From the NCBI GenBank assembly GCA_030633645.1, contig DAOVRY010000051.1, positions 1 to 6,359 on the forward strand: a stretch of DNA of 6,359 nt. The letters are read 5' to 3'. The position numbers were made by a program, and so were the translations under genes. The number at the start of each line of letters is the position of its first letter. The stretch's first letter is position 1. Shown piece by piece: positions 1 to 5,751 of this stretch. Below the pieces are notes generated by a model. It did no database searches, was not told the DNA's origin, and saw only the letters and a program-made list of their open reading frames with translations. The DNA comes from Pseudomonadota bacterium (lineage in GTDB: Bacteria; Desulfobacterota; DSM-4660; Desulfatiglandales; B25-G16).

Positions 1-29
1 AAAACAGAGCAGGTATAAGGATCTAGAAA

Positions 30-848
30 ATGGATATCCCTGATTTTGAGCGAATTGTGTATGGCATAGACTTTAGCGGCGCAAGAGACGCAGGCAGAAG
101 GATATGGATTGCCCGTGGCATTATCGAAGAGGCTGGTCTTTTTGTTACGGAATGTTTTCAAGCCAAAGATCTGCCAGGTTCAGGGGAGGACAGGGAACGG
201 TGCCATAGAGCGCTCAGAGAATTTATCAATAAACAGAAAGATAGCATATTCGGCATGGATTTCCCTTTCGGCCTACCCAAGACCCTTGTTGAAGAAGGGA
301 GCTGGGAGGAATGGGTCTTAGCCTTTAAAGATCTGTACGCCAGCCCGGAGCAGTTCAGAGGATTATGCACAGTGACCTCTGGTGGAAAGGAGCTCAAGAG
401 GCTAACAGATGTTGAGAAGAGAACCCCATTTTCACCTTATAATCTTCGTCTTTATCGGCAAACCTTTTTTGGTATCAAGGATGTGCTTGGATCTCTTATT
501 ACAGATAGCGCAGTTAGTATCTTGCCCATGCAAAAGCCCGTGCCAGGCAAGTCATGGGTTATTGAGACCTGCCCTGCCTCGACACTAAAGAGGGAGGGTT
601 TGATCTTACCATACAAAGGCGAGGGTGAAAAAAAGAGAAGTGCGAGGGAAAAGATCCTTGGGTGTATGCAAAACACGGGTATCCTGAAGATAAAGAAATC
701 CGCTCTACACTCGACAATCATTGACAATAGGGATGGAGATGCACTTGATAGTGTCATTGCTGCCTTTGCGGCCTTCAGGGCCCTTCGGGGCGGGCTCAGC
801 TTTGAGAAGAATTCCCCGTATGCCTTAGAGGGGTGGGTATACGTTTGA
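30..848 (+). CDS. DUF429 family protein (predicted RNase H-like fold)
   Basis: This 272-residue protein matches the DUF429 family, whose members are predicted to have an RNase H/resolvase-like fold and possible nuclease activity; no substrate is known. The family pattern is visible: an opening beta strand with YGIDFSGARDAG (residues 11-22, Asp14), a second acidic motif FGMDFPFGLP (74-83, Asp77), an IETCPAS motif (178-184, Glu179) and a C-terminal GDALDSVIAAFAA helix (236-248, Asp237 and Asp240). These spaced acidic residues are what an RNase H-like metal site would need. The start ATG has AAGGA at 17-21, eight bases upstream. There is no signal peptide or membrane segment, so it is probably cytoplasmic. 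It is followed by 367 bp without a gene, so an operon with the next gene is not indicated. Family assignment is fairly sure; nuclease function is inference. Confidence 0.85.
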   Translation: MDIPDFERIVYGIDFSGARDAGRRIWIARGIIEEAGLFVTECFQAKDLPGSGEDRERCHRALREFINKQKDSIFGMDFPFGLPKTLVEEGSWEEWVLAFKDLYASPEQFRGLCTVTSGGKELKRLTDVEKRTPFSPYNLRLYRQTFFGIKDVLGSLITDSAVSILPMQKPVPGKSWVIETCPASTLKREGLILPYKGEGEKKRSAREKILGCMQNTGILKIKKSALHSTIIDNRDGDALDSVIAAFAAFRALRGGLSFEKNSPYALEGWVYV

Positions 849-1215
849 ATAGCTAACTTGTAAATATTCGGCTGTCAGCCAGCGCCTTCCACCATGTGGA
901 TTTTCGAAAACAATCTCTCGCCCGCTCACTTCGATCGCTCGAGCCCGCAAAGTTCTCAGAGAGTTTTTGCTGAAGAATATCTGACGTCAGGCAAAATCTA
1001 AACACCTACGCGTAGCGTTAGAGATTGCGTTGAATCCTTCTCCCTGCCCTGTGGAATGCGAAGCCCATTCCTCTGGGGTCAAGGATTCAACGCAAAAACT
1101 CAGCGTCTCAGCGAGCTCTGTGAGAAACAAAAACACTTTACTAAAAGGCTCAGACAGATTATGTTTCAGGCTACAGATTTCGAAGAGAATCTTGAGCTTA
1201 GCTAAGGAGTGATCA
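849..1215. other. Intergenic spacer rich in short palindromes
   Basis: This 367-bp stretch has no convincing gene. It holds several perfect small palindromes: ggctgtcagcc near 870, ctgacgtcag at 981-990 and ctacgcgtag at 1006-1015, followed by the large inverted repeat at 1025-1095. A weak sigma-70-like pair (TTTACT at 1137-1142, 17 bp, TATGTT at 1160-1165, 4 of 6 matches each) could drive the downstream hydrolase gene but is not strong evidence. A good ribosome binding site (AAGGAG, 1204-1209) closes the region. The density of palindromes resembles dispersed intergenic repeat debris rather than a structured leader. Confidence 0.6.
1025..1095. repeat. 15-bp perfect inverted repeat with nested stem
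   Basis: The arms ttgcgttgaatcctt (1025-1039) and its exact reverse complement (1081-1095) flank a 41-bp loop. Inside the loop ggaatg (1053-1058) pairs with cattcc (1066-1071), and ccc (1047-1049) can pair with ggg (1075-1077), so the whole 71 bp can fold into one hairpin or cruciform. No T run follows either arm, so this is not a typical intrinsic terminator. It is probably a dispersed palindromic (REP- or MITE-like) element; copy number cannot be judged from one window. Confidence 0.7.
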
Positions 1216-1941
1216 ATGACTCAGATAAGCGAAGGTGTGTATTTCATTAAGGGGCAAGACGAATTTATTCCTGACTCACATACCTATGTTGTTGGAAAGC
1301 CTACTTCTCAGGATCTTACGCTCATTGACCCGGGCCTCATGGGCAAAGCCGGCTACAAGATACAAGCTATTCTGGATATGGGAATTGAGCTTGCGGCGGT
1401 TAAGAGGATTATCATGACACATACGCACCTGGATCATATAGGGTGTCTTGCGGAAGTCAGAAAGGAGATTCCGTGGGCAGAACTATGGGTGCATGCCATA
1501 GAGGCAGCACCGCTAGAAGAGGGTGATGATAGAATTGTATATGGTATGGAGATGTTCAAAAATATGTGCCAGACGCAATACAACCTTAAGCCAGGTGCCT
1601 TTACCTTTCAAGTTGACCGAAAACTTGAGGGGGGTGAAAATCTGGACCTAGGCGGTATATCCTGGGAGGTGATCTATATCCCCGGGCATTCCCCTGGTAG
1701 TGTGGGGTTATACGATCGGTCAAAAAAAATCCTCATCCCTGGTGACGTAGTCTACGCTGATTATGCGATTGGTCGTTTTGATCTTCATGGTGCAAATGGC
1801 TCAGAGCTCAAGAATTCCCTGGTGCAGCTTGGAGAGCTCGAGGTGAATACCCTCTTGCCTGGCCATAACCGGATTGTTCAAGATCTTCCCCCTGGATATA
1901 TAACAGACACAGCCAAGCAGTGGGCTCCATATCTTGCATAG
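1216..1941 (+). CDS. MBL-fold metallo-hydrolase (glyoxalase II-like)
   Basis: This 241-residue protein is a metallo-beta-lactamase-fold hydrolase. The zinc-binding signature THTHLDHIG lies at residues 68-76 (His69, His71, Asp73, His74). The later ligands are in order: His158 in IPGHSPGSVGLYD, Asp177 in LIPGDVVYAD, and His217 in LLPGHNRIV. Asp38 in LIDPG is the usual conserved aspartate of the first sheet. The set is complete, so the enzyme should bind two metals and be active. The layout and length resemble stand-alone glyoxalase II-like hydrolases, but the substrate cannot be read from the sequence, and thioesterase, lactonase or phosphodiesterase activity are all possible. The start ATG has AAGGAG (1204-1209) six bases upstream, a strong ribosome binding site. 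No export signal is present. It lies alone between two repeat-rich spacers. Confidence 0.92.
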   Translation: MTQISEGVYFIKGQDEFIPDSHTYVVGKPTSQDLTLIDPGLMGKAGYKIQAILDMGIELAAVKRIIMTHTHLDHIGCLAEVRKEIPWAELWVHAIEAAPLEEGDDRIVYGMEMFKNMCQTQYNLKPGAFTFQVDRKLEGGENLDLGGISWEVIYIPGHSPGSVGLYDRSKKILIPGDVVYADYAIGRFDLHGANGSELKNSLVQLGELEVNTLLPGHNRIVQDLPPGYITDTAKQWAPYLA

Positions 1942-2008
1942 ACAGGTGTCGGTTGTTTGTTGTCAGTTGTCCGTTGTATTTACAAACAGTTAGTACGTTG
2001 TTGCTAGA

Positions 2009-2036
2009 GATATGCGATATGCGATGTGGGATATGA
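2009..2036. repeat. Tandem 7-mer repeat, GATATGC type
   Basis: Four consecutive heptamers are visible: gatatgc, gatatgc, gatgtgg, gatatga. The first two are identical and the others are degenerate. The array sits in the 193-bp spacer between the hydrolase and methyltransferase genes, next to a GTTGT-rich stretch (1951-1977) and a second tandem array. It looks like slippage-prone intergenic sequence; no regulatory role can be shown. Confidence 0.7.
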
Positions 2037-2075
2037 AACGCAAGTCACAAATGGCATAGAGCATGATGCAACATA

Positions 2076-2111
2076 AAACCCAACAAACCCAATAAACTCA
2101 ACAAACCCAAA
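2076..2111. repeat. Tandem 9-mer repeat, AAACCCAAC type
   Basis: Four head-to-tail nonamers run without gaps: aaacccaac, aaacccaat, aaactcaac, aaacccaaa. The array ends 23 bp before the methyltransferase start codon, so unit number would change the promoter-proximal or leader spacing of that gene. It is flanked by a 9-bp inverted repeat, gtccgttgt at 1969-1977 and acaacggac at 2120-2128. Confidence 0.75.
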
Positions 2112-2134
2112 AAACAAAGACAACGGACCTTGTT

Positions 2135-2776
2135 ATGAAACGGTTTCGACAGAGGTATTATGATTTGTTTTCTCATATCTACGACCGTTTCGTTGCCCTC
2201 CATTCTACTGACAGGGGTGCACGGCTCCGATATTTTTTGGCAGATAAAACGGGACTGTGCAGAGGGGATAGAGTGCTCGACATCTGTACCGGTACAGGAA
2301 CACTCTTGCATTACCTCAGAGAGAAGGTGCAGGGAGAAGGTCTTGTTGCAGGAGCAGATTTCTCTATTGGGATGCTTAGGGCAGGTAAATCAAAGATACC
2401 CGATCATAGTACCATATTCTTGGTAATGGCTGATGTGGCATGCCTGCCCTTTAGGGGCGTGGTCTTTGATGCGGTAACCTGTTCACATGCGTTCTATGAA
2501 TTGAAAGGAGAAACACAGAATAGGTGCCTGCGTGAGATAGGCAGGATACTCAAGCCTGGTAGACCCTTTCTCATGATGGAACATGATGTTCCCAAGAGCT
2601 TTTTGGTGAGAATGCTCTTCTATCTTCGGTTGCTCTCCATGGGCCCGCGCAAGGCCCGTGAGATTCTACGGCATGAAAGAGGGCTGTTGTTGAGATACTT
2701 TAGATCTGTTGAAAAGATTCCCGCACCCACGGGCAGGTCTAAGGTGATGATCTGTAAAGGGCAATATGGTTTTTAG
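2135..2776 (+). CDS. Class I SAM-dependent methyltransferase, UbiE/COQ5-like
   Basis: This 213-residue protein has the Rossmann-type methyltransferase motifs in order: motif I VLDICTGTGTL (residues 48-58, glycine-rich SAM loop), the acidic second strand AGADFSIGMLRAG (72-84, Asp75 expected to bind the SAM ribose), ADVACLPF (99-106) for the adenine pocket, VFDAVTCSHAFYEL (110-123) as motif II, and LREIGRILKPGR (132-143) as the helix and turn before strand 5. The N-terminal YDLFSHIYDRF is typical of UbiE/COQ5 relatives that methylate quinones or other small molecules. The C-terminal part is shorter than in classical UbiE, so a role in menaquinone synthesis is only possible, and the substrate is unassigned. 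The start ATG lacks a good ribosome binding site (only GGA at 2125-2127), but no other start fits the family N-terminus. Cytoplasmic. Confidence 0.9.
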   Translation: MKRFRQRYYDLFSHIYDRFVALHSTDRGARLRYFLADKTGLCRGDRVLDICTGTGTLLHYLREKVQGEGLVAGADFSIGMLRAGKSKIPDHSTIFLVMADVACLPFRGVVFDAVTCSHAFYELKGETQNRCLREIGRILKPGRPFLMMEHDVPKSFLVRMLFYLRLLSMGPRKAREILRHERGLLLRYFRSVEKIPAPTGRSKVMICKGQYGF

Positions 2777-2794
2777 AAAATGTTTTTCGAAATG

Positions 2795-2861
2795 CTTAAG
2801 GGTGAAGGCTTTACTGAATCAATAGCACCGGTACCCAATAGCAACGGCTATTAACCCTAAG
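2795..2861 (+). promoter_or_regulatory. Possible structured leader upstream of the TTG-start GTPase gene
   Basis: In the 98-bp gap before the GTPase gene, aatagc (2837-2842) and gctatt (2847-2852) form a perfect 6-bp stem with an AACG loop. An outer stem can form between 2795-2803 and 2854-2861 with one bulged A (cttaagggt against accctaag). The structure ends 13 bases before the TTG start. It has no T run, so it is not an intrinsic terminator for the methyltransferase gene. It might affect ribosome access, but this is inference from base pairing only. Confidence 0.3.
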
Positions 2862-2874
2862 AGTTGAGTAACAA

Positions 2875-3861
2875 TTGCCTGCTAATTTACCCGCAGCGTA
2901 TTTTGAAGCGGAAAAGCGGTACAGGGAGTCCAAAACCCCGGCGGAGGGGATTGCTGCCCTTGAAGAGATGCTTGCAATTATGCCGAAGCACAAGGGCACG
3001 GACAAACTCAAGGCCGACCTGAGACGCCGCATTTCGAAACTCAAATCCAAACAGCAACAAAAAAAGAAGATAGGGAGACGAGATAGGAGTTACACTATTG
3101 AAAGGGAAGGAGTGGGCCAGGTTGTACTTCTGGGTACACCAAATGTTGGCAAATCCGCGCTGGTCGCAGCCCTCACTAATGCAGATCCACCAGTGGCCGA
3201 TTTTCCCCATTCCACCTGGAAGCCCACACCCGGCATGATGTATTTTGAAAACGTGCAAATTCAACTTATTGATATGCCTCCCATCAGCAAAGAATATACA
3301 GAACCGTGGCTCCTTGATATGGCCCGGAGAGCGGACATAATCCTTGTTGTAGTGGATGTGCAAACAGATCCAGTGCAGCAATTGGAAGAAACTGTTTCCT
3401 TTCTGAAAGATAATAGGATAGCACCCCTCGGAATGGCAGATCTTTATGAGGTGACAGATCGCTGGACCTTTGTATCCTTCCTGGTTGTTGCAAACAAGAG
3501 TGATGACCGATCCACCGAAGAAAATTTTGAGATCTTCAAGTCTCTTGTTGAGGACGATTGGTCTCTGATAGCGGTATCAGCAAAGACTGGCCACAATTTT
3601 GATTTGCTACGACAAACCCTGTTTACCAATTTAGAAATCATAAGGGTATATACCAAGGTACCAAGCAAGGAGCCAGACCGCAAGGCACCTTTCGTATTGA
3701 AAAAAGGCTCTCGGTTGGAGGATCTTGCCTCTAAAATCCACAAGGATTTCTTGGAAAAGCTGAAGTATGCTAAGGTATGGGGAAAGGATGTCTACGATGG
3801 CCAGATGGTGCAAAGAGACCACATTCTCCAGGACGGTGATGTTGTCGAGCTCCACATATAG
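2875..3861 (+). CDS. DRG/Obg-like GTPase with C-terminal TGS domain, TTG start
   Basis: This 328-residue protein is a translation-factor-class GTPase of the Obg/DRG type. A charged N-terminal helical hairpin (residues 7-66, ending in a lysine-rich stretch) precedes the G domain: G1 GTPNVGKS (87-94), a switch I region around STWKPTPG (113-120, with Thr118 the likely G2 threonine), G3 LIDMPP (131-136), G4 NKSD (207-210) and G5 SAKTG (235-239). A TGS domain, a ubiquitin-like RNA or ribosome-binding module, fills residues 255-328. DRG and Obg proteins act with ribosomes; the precise role of this bacterial branch is unknown. The start is TTG: an in-frame TAA sits at 2869-2871, no ATG occurs before residue 32, and the resulting MPANLP N-terminus matches the relatives I remember. 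The upstream ribosome binding site is weak (GAG-rich, 2861-2868). G3 lacks the usual glycine of DxxG. Confidence 0.92.
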   Translation: MPANLPAAYFEAEKRYRESKTPAEGIAALEEMLAIMPKHKGTDKLKADLRRRISKLKSKQQQKKKIGRRDRSYTIEREGVGQVVLLGTPNVGKSALVAALTNADPPVADFPHSTWKPTPGMMYFENVQIQLIDMPPISKEYTEPWLLDMARRADIILVVVDVQTDPVQQLEETVSFLKDNRIAPLGMADLYEVTDRWTFVSFLVVANKSDDRSTEENFEIFKSLVEDDWSLIAVSAKTGHNFDLLRQTLFTNLEIIRVYTKVPSKEPDRKAPFVLKKGSRLEDLASKIHKDFLEKLKYAKVWGKDVYDGQMVQRDHILQDGDVVELHI

Positions 3862-4271
3862 GGTTGATGGAAGGAAAACTAGCCCCATTCTGCACTTAGC
3901 CATAACAGTGAGATCATTTAGCTCTTTTGCCTCATCCCCGCGCTTGCACGGGGAGAATATTGGCCTGCCCTGGCGCGACATTGCTGGAATCCCGACATGG
4001 TCGGGACTGTGGGCGTTACAGTATTTGGTAAGTAAGCTCTTTGTACTCATGCTTTGCATGCCAGCCTTCCCTGGTGCGACGGGATTTGGATATGCAACTG
4101 TTTTCACTGCTTATCAATGCATCGCTTTCCATCACCGCATCTTGACATGCCAGGTCTGGGCCAGGGAGTGTTGGAATAGTCGGTTCTATGGGCAGGCAGT
4201 TTTATCTTTCTTATCGATGTCTTGCAAATGCTGGGATTGGTTCCGAGATTTTCGTCAAATACCCGATGAAG
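3862..4271. other. Convergent spacer with several hairpins, no supported gene
   Basis: These 410 bp separate the 3' ends of the GTPase (+) and nitrilase (-) genes. Open frames cross it on both strands, but they run antisense into the flanking genes and have no family features or ribosome binding sites. Hairpins seen are tccccg/cgggga (3935-3940, 3949-3954), cccgac/gtcggg (3991-3996, 4000-4005), actgt/acagt (4006-4010, 4018-4022) and catgc/gcatg (4048-4052, 4056-4060). None is followed by a clear T run on either strand, so a Rho-independent terminator cannot be named, although the hairpins may act as transcript ends. CCCTGG(C/T)GCGAC recurs, once near 3969 and again near 4070. Confidence 0.6.
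3931..3958 (-). repeat. Single sequence resembling a type I-E CRISPR repeat
   Basis: On the - strand the 28 bases begin ATTCTCCCCGTGC and end GCGGGGATGAG, with a CCCCG/CGGGG stem. Length, stem position and the trailing GGGGATGAG resemble type I-E CRISPR repeats. No second copy occurs at the expected 61-bp step and there is no cas gene in the window, so this is at best an orphan or decayed repeat and may be chance similarity in a GC-rich hairpin. Confidence 0.25.
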
Positions 4272-5240
4272 CTAGAGCTTCTTGGGCCCAGAAACGGTCC
4301 AGGCCTCTTCCTGTATCCGGAGGCTGAGGAGATCCGGTCTGGAATAATGGCCTATGCCATCAAAATAGGCCTTTGCAAGTTGCCGTTCTTTTAAGTCGAT
4401 TTCCGCATGAACAATGGTTTCTTGGTTGAAGACAGGGCCTTCAATGATGATCCCAGCGGGGTTCACAATACAGCTTCCCCCAACTGCGACGTTGAATTTC
4501 ATGATATCTCTGAGTTCTGGCGGAATGTCTTCCTGCTTAAGGTACCAACTTGAGCTTATGAGGAAGACCTGATTTTCAATGGCGTGCTGGCGAATAGAGC
4601 TTTCGATATCGCAGGTTTTGGATCCTGCCTCTCCACTCTTGGCACCCAGATGGCCGTCTACTTTCCACCAGCCGGGCCACAGGGCGCAATGGATTTCTTC
4701 TCCCTTAATGGCCATGGCAGCCCTGAGAAGAGTCATGTGATGCTCATAACAAATGCATGCCCCGAGTGTACCGATATCGAGGTTGAACGTGCAGATATCA
4801 CGTGCATCTCCCATACCCCAGTATATCCTCTCAGAGTGCGTGGGCATCAGTTTTCTGTGTCGTCCTAAAACTCTACCCTCTCGGCTGATAACAATGAGAG
4901 AATTGTAAATGGTAAGGCTTCCAGGCTGATCACTCAGTTCATTACAGCCTACCACACAGTTGACCTTGGCCTTCTTTGCCGCCGCGGCAATTCGGGTGGC
5001 CTCTTCACCATCCCACTTGATAGCACTTCCGATCATTTTTGCTGCTAGCTCAGTGGACTGACGAACAGAAACTGCTCCCCGCCAAAAGGGATAACCGCAG
5101 AAGTAGACCTCAGGAAAAACGATAAGGTCAAGCCCCAGTTTGCCGGCTTCCCGGATGTAGTGGCAGGTCTTTTCCAGGGTTTTTTTCTTGTCAAAGAAGA
5201 TCGGTGATATCTGTGCAGCCCCAACACGGACCTTTTTCAT
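4272..5240 (-). CDS. Nitrilase (carbon-nitrogen hydrolase superfamily)
   Basis: This 322-residue protein belongs to the nitrilase superfamily, probably the true nitrilase branch that converts nitriles to carboxylic acids and ammonia. The catalytic triad is complete: Glu44 in VFPEVYF, Lys130 in RHRKLMPTHSER, and Cys164 in ACICYEHHM. Branch-typical features include THSERIYWGMGD (134-145), LLRAAMAIKGEEIHCALWPGW (171-191) and the late GHYSRPDLLSL (297-307). Length and the position of the cysteine fit characterised nitrilases. The residue after the cysteine is Tyr, where most nitrilases have Trp. The ATG at 5240 is chosen over an in-frame GTG at 5252 because the ribosome binding sequence AGGGGGTG (5257-5250) would overlap the GTG but lies about 9 bases from the ATG. 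The gene has its own strong promoter and is monocistronic in this window. The true substrate is unknown; a cyanide or aliphatic nitrile role is possible. Confidence 0.9.
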   Translation of the reverse strand: MKKVRVGAAQISPIFFDKKKTLEKTCHYIREAGKLGLDLIVFPEVYFCGYPFWRGAVSVRQSTELAAKMIGSAIKWDGEEATRIAAAAKKAKVNCVVGCNELSDQPGSLTIYNSLIVISREGRVLGRHRKLMPTHSERIYWGMGDARDICTFNLDIGTLGACICYEHHMTLLRAAMAIKGEEIHCALWPGWWKVDGHLGAKSGEAGSKTCDIESSIRQHAIENQVFLISSSWYLKQEDIPPELRDIMKFNVAVGGSCIVNPAGIIIEGPVFNQETIVHAEIDLKERQLAKAYFDGIGHYSRPDLLSLRIQEEAWTVSGPKKL

Positions 5241-5361
5241 ATTATAGAGCACCCCCTAACGTATTTACCTATCCCGTTGATCTCTCTGGCTTGGAGTTTG
5301 TGCCTCTCTCATTCCCCAAAGCAGAGCTGATCTTTGGTAAAAACTCGCTCAGTGTCGGTCA

Positions 5362-5390
5362 ACTATAGAAAATAGGGGTTTGGCTGTCAA
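5362..5390 (-). promoter_or_regulatory. Sigma-70 promoter of the nitrilase gene
   Basis: Read on the - strand, a perfect -35 box TTGACA (5390-5385) is followed after exactly 17 bp by TATAGT (5367-5362), five of six matches to the -10 consensus. Transcription would begin near 5355, giving a leader of about 115 nt before the nitrilase ATG at 5240. In that leader ccaaag and ctttgg (5337-5332 and 5321-5316) can form a small hairpin. The near-consensus match suggests strong housekeeping expression unless a repressor acts here. Confidence 0.75.
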
Positions 5391-5432
5391 GGAAAGCGTC
5401 GTCACACAAATTCCTCTGATTTCTTATTTATA

Positions 5433-5462
5433 TTGACAGGGGATGAGGAAGAAGAAGATAAT
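5433..5462 (+). promoter_or_regulatory. Divergent sigma-70-like promoter
   Basis: On the + strand a perfect TTGACA (5433-5438) is followed after 18 bp by GATAAT (5457-5462), five of six matches. The predicted start is near 5469, 15 bp before the left arm of the 18-bp inverted repeat. It points away from the nitrilase promoter, with 42 bp between the two -35 boxes. Its transcript would cover the long hairpin at 5571-5713 and could reach the hypothetical gene at 5858. Confidence 0.6.
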
Positions 5463-5570
5463 TTAAATTAGTAAAATACATAAGTATCGTTCAAAAGTGT
5501 TTGCTCAGCGGTATATTGGTTAGAGAACGTGTACATAATTACCTCTATCCAGTCATGCCCATTTTCTCAA

Positions 5571-5713
5571 GGCGATATCTATGAGCCTCACGGGAGGTGG
5601 TCAAATATGTGTGGTTTGGATGAGCCAGGCAAAGACTCCCAGGGCTTCCACGGTGTAAACCCCACATATTTGACCACTGCAAGACCCGGTGGAATTTTTT
5701 TTGAGATATCGCC
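5571..5713 (+). ncRNA. Candidate structured RNA: long concentric hairpin
   Basis: Three inverted repeats are nested in register. ggcgatatct (5571-5580) pairs perfectly with 5704-5713. cacggg (5589-5594) pairs with cccggtg (5685-5691) with one bulge. A 21-bp arm (5597-5617) pairs with 5657-5677 with a single mismatch. The 39-nt apical loop can add a short agcc/ggct stem (5623-5626, 5643-5646). Eight consecutive T residues (5695-5702) lie in the internal loop on the 3' side. A sigma-70-like promoter at 5433-5462 points into it. Together these suggest a small RNA or structured leader, but the same pattern fits a non-autonomous mobile element. I recognise no known RNA family. Confidence 0.4.
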
Positions 5714-5751
5714 CGCCTGCCTCGCCTGAGCGAGAGCGATGGCGGGCAGGC
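5711..5751. repeat. GC-rich palindromic repeat
   Basis: gcccgcc (5711-5717) pairs with ggcgggc (5741-5747), or alternatively gcctgcc (5715-5721) with ggcaggc (5745-5751). An inner hairpin ctcgc-ctga-gcgag lies at 5721-5734. The composition is much richer in GC than the neighbouring DNA. It resembles the dispersed GC-rich palindromes found between genes in many bacterial genomes. On the + strand it is followed by tttcaaaa rather than a T run, so it is a poor terminator. Confidence 0.6.

Noticed and set aside
1030..1212. 60-codon + strand frame
   Set aside because: It lies on the inverted repeat at 1025-1095, lacks a ribosome binding site and its product is low-complexity without recognisable features.
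3931..4005. CRISPR array
   Set aside because: The two neighbouring hairpins are about 54 bp apart and differ in sequence; there are no repeated units, spacers or cas genes.
3631..4107. 158-codon - strand frame
   Set aside because: More than half is antisense to the GTPase TGS domain, and the rest covers the hairpin spacer; no family similarity or ribosome binding site.
3767..4327. 186-codon + strand frame across the convergent spacer
   Set aside because: It overlaps the GTPase 3' end in another frame and the nitrilase 3' end antisense; its Cys- and Trp-rich product resembles nothing known.
5241..5252. Upstream GTG start for the nitrilase gene
   Set aside because: The ribosome binding sequence AGGGGGTG overlaps this GTG, while the ATG at 5240 has proper spacing and gives the MKKVRVGAAQ start expected of the family.
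5503..5531. tRNA D-arm-like string (GCTCAG ... GGTTAGAG)
   Set aside because: It recalls the start of a tRNA, but no acceptor stem, anticodon arm or GTTCGA-type T loop follows at the right distance.
5529..5729. 66-codon + strand frame from a GTG
   Set aside because: It has a weak start, no ribosome binding site and no family features, and it runs through both arms of the long hairpin, which explains its sequence.
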